Source of the DNA: Pinguiococcus pyrenoidosus
Taxonomy: Eukaryota; Sar; Pinguiophyceae; Pinguiochrysidales; Pinguiochrysidaceae
Direction: 5' to 3'
DNA: 12,552 nucleotides
Assembly: GCA_019677205.1 (NCBI GenBank)
Contig: JAAMXY010000542.1
Coordinates: 1 to 12,552 of the forward strand
Shown here: positions 6,895 through 12,552 of the stretch, piece by piece
How positions within the stretch are numbered: the first letter of the stretch is position 1
How the letters are laid out: every line of letters starts with the position of its first letter
Position numbers and translations under genes: made by a program
Notes under the pieces: model-generated
Databases searched by the model: none
What the model saw: the letters and a program-made list of their open reading frames with translations, nothing else
What the model was told of the DNA's origin: nothing

Positions 6895-8268
6895 TCATTT
6901 CCTCAGGACGCGCTCTCCACTTCCTGCATGCTCTCCAATTCCTGCATGCTCTCCAATTCCTGCATGCTCTCCAACATCTACGTGCTTTCCAACATCCTCG
7001 CCTCCACTCAAGCAGCACATGAGGTCCGGGCGCTCCCGCTGCATCGCGTCGCGAAACCTCTCAACTAGCTGGGGCTCCTCCGCCTGCATGACTCGCCACG
7101 ACTGCCGCACGCGCTCGCGGAGGGAGCCGGCCGGGTCGTCGTCGTCCTCGAGCTGGACGGCCGGCTCCGCGAGGTAGTTGTGCGTGATCGCCACGGACGC
7201 CTCGAGGTTGAGCACGCAATGCAGCCAGCCTGCCGGGATGAAGACACACTGCCCCGGCCGCTGCAGGACCTCGACCGCAGTGGGCATGCTCTGCCGGTTC
7301 TCCACGAAGTGCGCAAACCAGTGCACGGCCTCGAGCTGAGGCGCCTTTGCGTCCAGCCCGATGCTCTCCCAAGAGGTGCCGGGCGGGAACATCGCCCACC
7401 GCTTCAGGCCCTGCGTCAGAAGGAGCCACGCGTCCGTCCGAAGAGGATCCACGTGCATCCCCGTGCCACTCCGACTGCATCCCATCAAGATCCACCGGAA
7501 CGGCGGCCGGTCCGCCTCGTCCCCCAGGTGTCTCAGGAGGTCACCTCGGAAGCAGGATGGCACCGCATAGTCTTGGAGCAGCTCTCCCTCGGCAATGTCC
7601 GCAAACTGAGAATCATACAGAGCCAGAGGGGCGTCGTGGGGAGCGATCATGAGCGCGTCGCCGCAGAGTTCCCACTGCCGCTGCTGCACGAGCAGCTCGT
7701 CAAGCTCGTCGGTGCTCCCAAGACCACCCTCCTGCACCCGCACATACCGCATGTAATTCCGGAGGGTCATGGTCAGGCCATGCGTATCGCTGATGCGCCA
7801 CTCCTCCTCCCCATAGTACTCTGCCAGGGCCTCCAGGCTCCAGATATCGCTGAATCCCTCGGCCAGGAACACGCAGGGGACGCCCGCCGCCTCGGCAAGC
7901 CTTCGGAAGTCTTGTCGAAAGCTTGCTGAGCTCGAGTGCAGCACCAGCGCGTCGCATTTGGGCTCCATCAAATCCTCCAGGAGCTTGTTCCATCGCGGAC
8001 TCGCAAGGAATCTGGTCTCTGGAGGGGCCACCAGCCCCTCTCCGGCCGCAGCAGTCGGCACATCCTCGTGGGCCTCCGCAGCAGGCCCGTAGCCACCTAG
8101 CCAAGGGACAGCAGACGACAGTCAGGCCCTGAATTGAGGCAAACGGACTGAACGAAGAGGAGACGGACCGCGACTCCAGTCCTCGGCGGAGAGATGCGGC
8201 CGTTCCGCTTGGCAGCAGTCCTGCAGGTGGGCCCAAAACTCCGCAGCCGAGTCATCTTCCGATGCCAT
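6895..8268 (-). CDS. JMJD6: JMJD6-like JmjC Fe(II)/2-oxoglutarate oxygenase, 2 exons
   Basis: Model: exon 1 8268-8169, intron 8097-8168 (72 nt), exon 2 8096-6895, 433 residues. The protein has the JMJD6 signature RSGTGMHVDP: Fe(II) ligands H248 and D250, then H326 in PAGWLHCVLNL. K265 in QGLKRW is the expected 2-oxoglutarate-binding Lys. RPPFRWILMG before the HxD and AITHNY after the last His also match the family. JMJD6 proteins hydroxylate lysines of splicing-related proteins in the nucleus; arginine demethylation is disputed. The length is close to the usual ~400. The intron donor is the unusual GTCCGT, but the phase fits, a CTGAC branch motif lies 25 nt before TAG, and exon 1 begins with a clean ATG (MASEDDSAAEFW). 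Without splicing, exon 2 has no suitable Met (upstream stop near 8124). The C-terminus (about residues 397-430) is a minisatellite-encoded tail of GEHAGI units. The catalytic call is firm; exon 1 is likely. Confidence 0.85.
6913..7002. repeat. 18-bp minisatellite inside the JMJD6-like coding sequence
   Basis: Five units of exactly 18 bp, + strand consensus CTCTCCAATTCCTGCATG. The second and third copies are identical, the first differs by one base, and the last two have diverged. The length is a multiple of three, so on the minus strand it reads as six-residue units (GEHAGI, GEHAGS, GKHVDV) and keeps the frame open to the stop at 6895. Confidence 0.92.
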
Positions 8269-8572
8269 CCCTGAGTGCCCCTCGCATCACAATTCTCGCG
8301 AAGACGAAGAATGAAGAAAGGCTGAGAGACTCTTTTGTGGCCTTTTCGCCTTTGCTTGGTTGGGCGGACAGGAGCGACAGAAACGAGAACTATCGATCTT
8401 GAGGATATCATTAAGTATGCAGATTTCGAAAGTGATTCTTGCGATCAGTTCTGGAGGATCGAGCTCGTCTTCTTGAGAAGCCGTTCGATATGCGAAGAAG
8501 AAGGATGCTGACCTGTCCGTTGCGTTGATTGAGCCAGCTTGGGAATCTCCTCGTGGAAAATCCGCCCAACAG

Positions 8573-8664
8573 CAAAATCAATTAAATATGATATTTAATA
8601 TTTTTATATTTCAATATAATACAATTTATATCGGAATACATCGAAACAATATAATTTAAAGTTA
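8573..8664. other. AT-rich island with 19-bp palindrome
   Basis: About 90 bp made almost only of A and T (for example 8581-8632), in sharp contrast to the GC-rich flanks. At 8581-8599 the arms ATTAAATAT and ATATTTAAT flank a single G, a perfect inverted repeat. It could be a nucleosome-free promoter element, a scaffold/matrix-type element, or a fragment of organelle DNA. Confidence 0.75.
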
Positions 8665-8753
8665 ACGACATTGTCAATCTCATTTTCAAAACTCTGGGGA
8701 AAAATTCGCTTGAGAGCGGCGCATTTTCGCCTGTTGTACAGGCGCACACTGCG

Positions 8754-8786
8754 ATGGCGCCCCGCGCGATGTCGACGAAGAGCTAA
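8754..8786 (+). other. Possible short upstream ORF before the SEC7/BIG start
   Basis: ATG at 8754 opens a ten-codon frame (MAPRAMSTKS) closed by TAA at 8784-8786, 19 nt before the ATG at 8806 and in another frame. If the transcript starts upstream, it could lower initiation at 8806. The transcription start is unknown, so this is only a candidate. Confidence 0.25.
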
Positions 8787-8805
8787 GGCCGCCGGGAGAG
8801 TCGTC

Positions 8806-11800
8806 ATGGAAGAGCTGCTGGTGCCCTGTCTGGAGCGTGTGCGGCGCGAATGCAGTCGCATCGCGTTCGGCAAGACTCGGCAGCTGAAGCAAACCCTTGA
8901 CGAGGCCATCGCAAAGGCCAAGCAGGCGACTCCACTTCCCAAGGTGCTCAGACGCTGGCTAAAGAGTTGTTGGAGAAGCAGAAGAAGAGTGAAAAAGTGT
9001 GAAAAAGCTTGGCTTGATGCCACCCAAAAGAGACCGACAGAGAGAGAGAGAAACAGAGAGAGGGGCAGAGAGAGAGAGAGAGAGAGAGAGAAAAGATGCG
9101 AGAACGCTTTGGACTGAAGGGATCTTTGGAGAGAAGAGACGCCCTCACCCAACTCTATCTCGCAAGTGGTCTCGTGTGTGCGTGTGAGAGAGACAGAGAG
9201 AGTCCCTCTTCGAAAGTCTTCAACCGATTGAGCAGCAGAGAACAAAGGGAAAATGCTGTGGCTTTGGGAGAAATGGACGCTAACTTCACCTCCTCCTTCT
9301 CCATCTCTCTTTCCGCCTCCCCCCTTTCCCGCCCCCGCAGAATGAACATGGAGTGCCCATGCCGCCGCCCATGCGGAGCGCGGACTCGTATTTTGGTGTA
9401 CTCAAGATGGCGTGCGAGAGCCAGAATCAGCGCATCGTCGAAGCCGCGCTGCAGGCGATCCAAGTGCTCATGTCTCACGGCCTTCTCCGGGGCACCACTA
9501 AGGTGAAGGGCTTCTCGAAGAGCGCCGCGCCGACCAGCGAAGCGGAAGGCACCCTGTCGGAAGAGGAGGAGTCGCCCCGGTCCCGAGCGCGCGGCAGGGA
9601 AGAGCTCATGCCGCTGATGGACCACATCATTGAGACCGTCTGCGAGTGCCGCAGCTCTCCGGACGAACAGGTCCAGCGCCAGGTCCTGTACGTGCTCACG
9701 ACAGCGGTGACGTCTCCCTTCTGCGAGGTGCACGAATCGTCCCTGCTGGCCGTGTTGCAGGCCGGCTACCACATCCACCTGATGGCCAAGAACGCCAACA
9801 ACAAGCAAGCCGCCAAGGAGGCGCTCTCCGAGATGATATTCACCATCTTCCAGCGGATGGACGATCATGATCAGCACCAAGACGACGTGGAAGGAGACAT
9901 CGACGTGCGGGATGGGCTGGACGCGGAAGATGTCGCCACGCCTAGCAAAGCAACGGAGAGCAAGGCAGAAGCTTCCGAGGAAGAAGCCGCAGAGGCAGCC
10001 AACGGCGCGGCGGGAGATTCTAGCCGAGTCGACGGCGAAGGAGCAAACGAAGCCAACGGCGCGGAGGAAGGAGAAGCGGAAGGGGAAGCGGAAGCGGAAG
10101 CGGAAGCGGAAGCGGAAGCGGAAGCGGAAGCGGAAGCGGAAGCGGAAGCGGAAGCGGAAGCGGAAGGGGAAGCGGAAGGGGAAGCGGAAGGGGACGGGGA
10201 AAGAGTAGACGAAGGGGACGAAGGGGACGACGGGGGACTGCTGAAAGCTTCTGATGATACCGATGAGGATGGCTGGGTAGATGCGCAGATCGTGGCGGCA
10301 AAGCAGGCGTCTCCAGACCTCCTGCGTGGCGGGTTCGGGGACTACATGTATCCCGCCGTTGTCAAGGCGCTGGGTTACTCGCTTCCGTTGCCACCGAGCC
10401 CGCCGGTGTATGAGATGAGCAAGGACATCCCGGCACCGCAGAAGTTCCCCAGCATTCTCCACAGGGACGCGTTCTACGCCTTCCGGGCGATCTGCCGACA
10501 CTCCGATGCGGATTCCAACGCGAATCCCCTGTCCCGGGAATCCAAGCTGCTGTCGCTGGAGCTGCTGCTGCAGATGCTCTCCAGCCCGTCAGAGTTTTTC
10601 CGAAGCAGCGACGTGTTTGTCACGGGGATTCGGACGTTCCTCTGCGTCGCGCTGCTCAAGAACTGCACGTCGTCGGACACCGTCGTCGTTGGCCTGAGTC
10701 TGAGGATCTTCATCAAGCTCATGGTGCACTTCAAGCACCAGCTGAAGAAGGAAGTGGAGGTCTTCGTCGCGAACATCTTCCTGCGGCTGCTGGAGAGCGC
10801 GAACACCACCTTCGAGCACAAGCAGCTGGTGGTAAACGAAGGAATCGCGGTGCTCTGTCGAGACGACGTGGCGATGACGGAGATCTTCCTGAACTACGAT
10901 TGTGACATCAATGGCATCGACCTGTACCGACGCATTGTTTCGGCGCTGGCCAAGATTGCCAAGGCCAGCGACGATTTCCCCGACCGGACGCCGGTGGAGA
11001 GCTTGAAGCTCCGGACGCTGGCCCTGGAGGGCCTTTGTGCCATCCTGCGGAGCCTTTGCCGCAGCGGAGGCCTGTCCGTCAAGGACATTGTAGGAAAGGA
11101 AGAGCCGACTCGCAAGGAGAAGTCACCGAATGACGCAGACGGCGAGCAGCGAAGAAGCTTTGGCCGCAACGCATCCACGGAAGAGCCGCAAACCAAGGAC
11201 GACGCAGAGAACGGACATGCCGAGCCGGCCGCGGCTGCTTCGCCAGCGGTGCATGTGCCGACCAGGGAGAGTGTTGGGAACGAGGCCGCGACCATCGAGA
11301 CTGGGGTCGCGGAATCACATCTGAGGAAGCAGCGGATCCAAGACGAGCTTCAGAACGGCATCGTGAAGTTCAACTTGAAGCCGAAGAAGGGTCTCCAGTT
11401 CTTGGAAGCGCGCGGCCACCTGAAGCTCGAAGCGGGCGCCGTGGCAGCTTTCCTGCACGAGCATCGCGATCGCCTCGACAAGACCGTGATCGGAGACTTC
11501 CTGGGAAACACGCGAGACTACATGGACGGCCTGGCGTTTCAGACGTTGCACTCCTACGTCGCCAGGCTCGACTTCTCGGGCATGCCCATTGACGAAGCGA
11601 TCCGCCTCTTCCTCAGCGGCTTCCGCCTCCCGGGAGAGGCGCAGAAAATTGATCGGATGATGGAAAAGTTTGCGGAGCAGTACTTCGTGCAGAACGACAA
11701 CGGTGCCCTGCCGAGTGCGGACACGGCCTTCGTGCTCGCCTTCTCCATCATCATGCTCCAGACCGATTTGCACAATCCCAGCATCCGAGAGGACCGCAAG

Positions 11801-12552
11801 ATGACCAAGGAGGACTTCTTGAGGAACAATCGCGGCATCAACAACGGGAGGGACCTGCCCGACGAGTACCTGGGCGGGATCTACGACCGAATCAAGCTGA
11901 ATCCCATCTCCCTCAAGGAGGACGACGAAACCCGGAAGCGCGGCGCGGCCGGCCGCGCTCTCTACGCCCCCGACCTGCTGAATCCATTCGGAGAGCGGGT
12001 CACCGACAAGAAGCGGCGCGAGGCGATGAGCAAGGAGCGGGAGGACATGCTGCGGCAGTCCGAGGCAATCATCAAGGCGAAGCCGGAAGACGAGGGCAGC
12101 ACGGCCTACCTGCGGCACAAGGACGTCCGGCCGGAGGAGCACGTCGTGCCAATGTTCCACGTGGTGTGGGGCCCCTCGCTGGGCTGCTTCTCCCACCTCC
12201 TCAGCACCACCTCCGAGCCGATCCTGGTTTACTTGGTGCTGAGAGGGTTCCGGCTGGCGATTCGCATCGCCGGCGACTTCGAGCTCGAGGTCGCCCGCGA
12301 CACGCTCACCAACGCCCTCGCCAAGTTCACGACGCTGGACACCGTGACGCAGATGCAGGAGAAGCATATCGACTGCATCAAAGCCCTGATTGATGTTGCC
12401 ATCAACGACGGCAACAACCTTCACGCGAGCTGGGAGCTCGTGCTCCGCTGCCTCTCCCAAGTCGCTCGGCTGCAGCTCTTCGCGTCCGGCGCGCATACCG
12501 ACGACGCCTTCTTCTCGGCGGATGCATCGGCGCTGATCCACGCCGACCAGGT
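8806..12552 (+). CDS. SEC7: SEC7/BIG-family Arf guanine-nucleotide exchange factor, 5' part (3' truncated)
   Basis: The first in-frame ATG is 8806 (GTCATGGAAG). The main exon starts at 9341 after a long pyrimidine tract and CGCAG, and stays open to the window edge. Order: DCB region (MEELLVPCLERVRRECSRI..., then SYFGVLKMACESQNQRIVEA through about 9870); acidic Glu-Ala linker (10073-10192); HUS region with the HUS box NYDCD (10892-10906); Sec7 domain about 11321-11905; HDS1 start (VWGPSLGCFSHLLSTT...KHIDCIKALIDVA). The Sec7 domain has the glutamic finger in FRLPGEAQK (Glu at 11636-11638) and the second motif SIIMLQTDLHNP. This family swaps GDP for GTP on Arf1-type GTPases at trans-Golgi/endosome membranes. 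Exon 1 is uncertain: either 8806-8943 with donor GTGCTC, or 8806-8925 joined in another frame to 8952-8996 with donor GTGTGA. Both reach 9341 in phase 0. Family lengths of about 1,700-2,000 residues imply roughly a third or more is missing. Confidence 0.93.
9039..9094. repeat. (GA)n microsatellite in the first SEC7/BIG intron
   Basis: About 55 bp of mostly GA dinucleotides interrupted by AAAC and GGGGC. It lies inside the intron ending at 9340, well upstream of the CTAAC branch motif (9280-9284) and the long pyrimidine tract. On + it reads Arg-Glu, which makes exon-1 frame 0 look open over it; that is a repeat artefact. Confidence 0.9.
10073..10192 (+). repeat. Coding GAAGCG hexamer repeat, (Glu-Ala/Gly)20
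   Basis: Twenty consecutive hexamers, mostly GAAGCG with GAAGGG variants at both ends. The array is exactly in frame and encodes 20 Glu-Ala or Glu-Gly dipeptides in the linker between the DCB and HUS regions of the Arf-GEF. The surrounding 9960-10260 is also acidic and low-complexity. Confidence 0.95.

Larger units (their letters stand above)
8269..8805. promoter_or_regulatory. Divergent promoter region between JMJD6-like and SEC7/BIG genes
   Basis: 537 bp separates the two inferred ATGs (8268 on -, 8806 on +), so both promoters should lie here. Most of it is of ordinary composition; 8573-8664 is an AT-rich island. I see no defined TATA/Inr pair that I would assign with confidence. No protein-coding or RNA gene is evident. 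Confidence 0.45.

Noticed and set aside
9155-10501. 448-codon open frame on the minus strand opposite the Arf-GEF
   Set aside because: It is antisense to conserved DCB/HUS coding, its translation is full of Phe-Arg repeats from the GAAGCG array, and it has no domain. Long antisense frames are expected from GC-rich codon use.
11315-12541. 408-codon open frame on the minus strand
   Set aside because: It lies exactly opposite the Sec7 and HDS1 regions, whose sense translation is clearly conserved. The antisense product shows no recognisable family.
12548-12552. CAG|GT at the window edge as an exon end
   Set aside because: The base context fits a donor, but only two intron bases would be visible, so it cannot be told from ordinary coding sequence.

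Overview
The window looks like nuclear DNA of a GC-rich microbial eukaryote, probably an alga or other protist. Coding frames are broken by short GT-AG introns with a recognisable branch-point motif, the proteins are eukaryotic families (JMJD6-type JmjC oxygenase, SEC7/BIG Arf-GEF, EF-hand), and simple tandem repeats are abundant in introns, intergenic DNA and coding sequence. I cannot name the species. Spliced models were built by hand from splice sites, frame and protein continuity.

Layout: five genes alternate strand (+,-,+,-,+), giving two convergent and two divergent junctions. (1) 1-654 (+) is the 3' part of an acidic protein ending in an EF-hand-like segment. (2) 887-2517 (-) is a four-exon gene for a 340-residue protein I do not recognise; it has a presequence-like N-terminus, an internally repeated helix/beta module and a C-terminal membrane anchor. 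(3) 2518-4596 is about 2.1 kb without a convincing gene and holds a cluster of tandem arrays. (4) 4597-6639 (+) is a four-exon gene for a 609-residue, basic and largely disordered, probably nuclear protein, followed at once by a strong hairpin at 6655-6688. (5) 6895-8268 (-) is a two-exon JMJD6-like Fe(II)/2-oxoglutarate oxygenase whose C-terminus is built from an 18-bp minisatellite. (6) 8269-8805 is a divergent spacer with a strikingly AT-rich island. (7) 8806 to the window end (+) is the 5' part of a large SEC7/BIG-family Arf guanine-nucleotide exchange factor with DCB, HUS, Sec7 and HDS1 regions. Its first exon carries an unresolved frame problem.

The genes do not form an obvious pathway: calcium signalling, organelle membrane, nucleus, protein hydroxylation and Golgi/endosome traffic are side by side, as in a compact protist genome. 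The most interesting items are the unrecognised triplicated membrane protein, the hairpin at 6655-6688, the AT-rich island, and the DCB-exon frame break.
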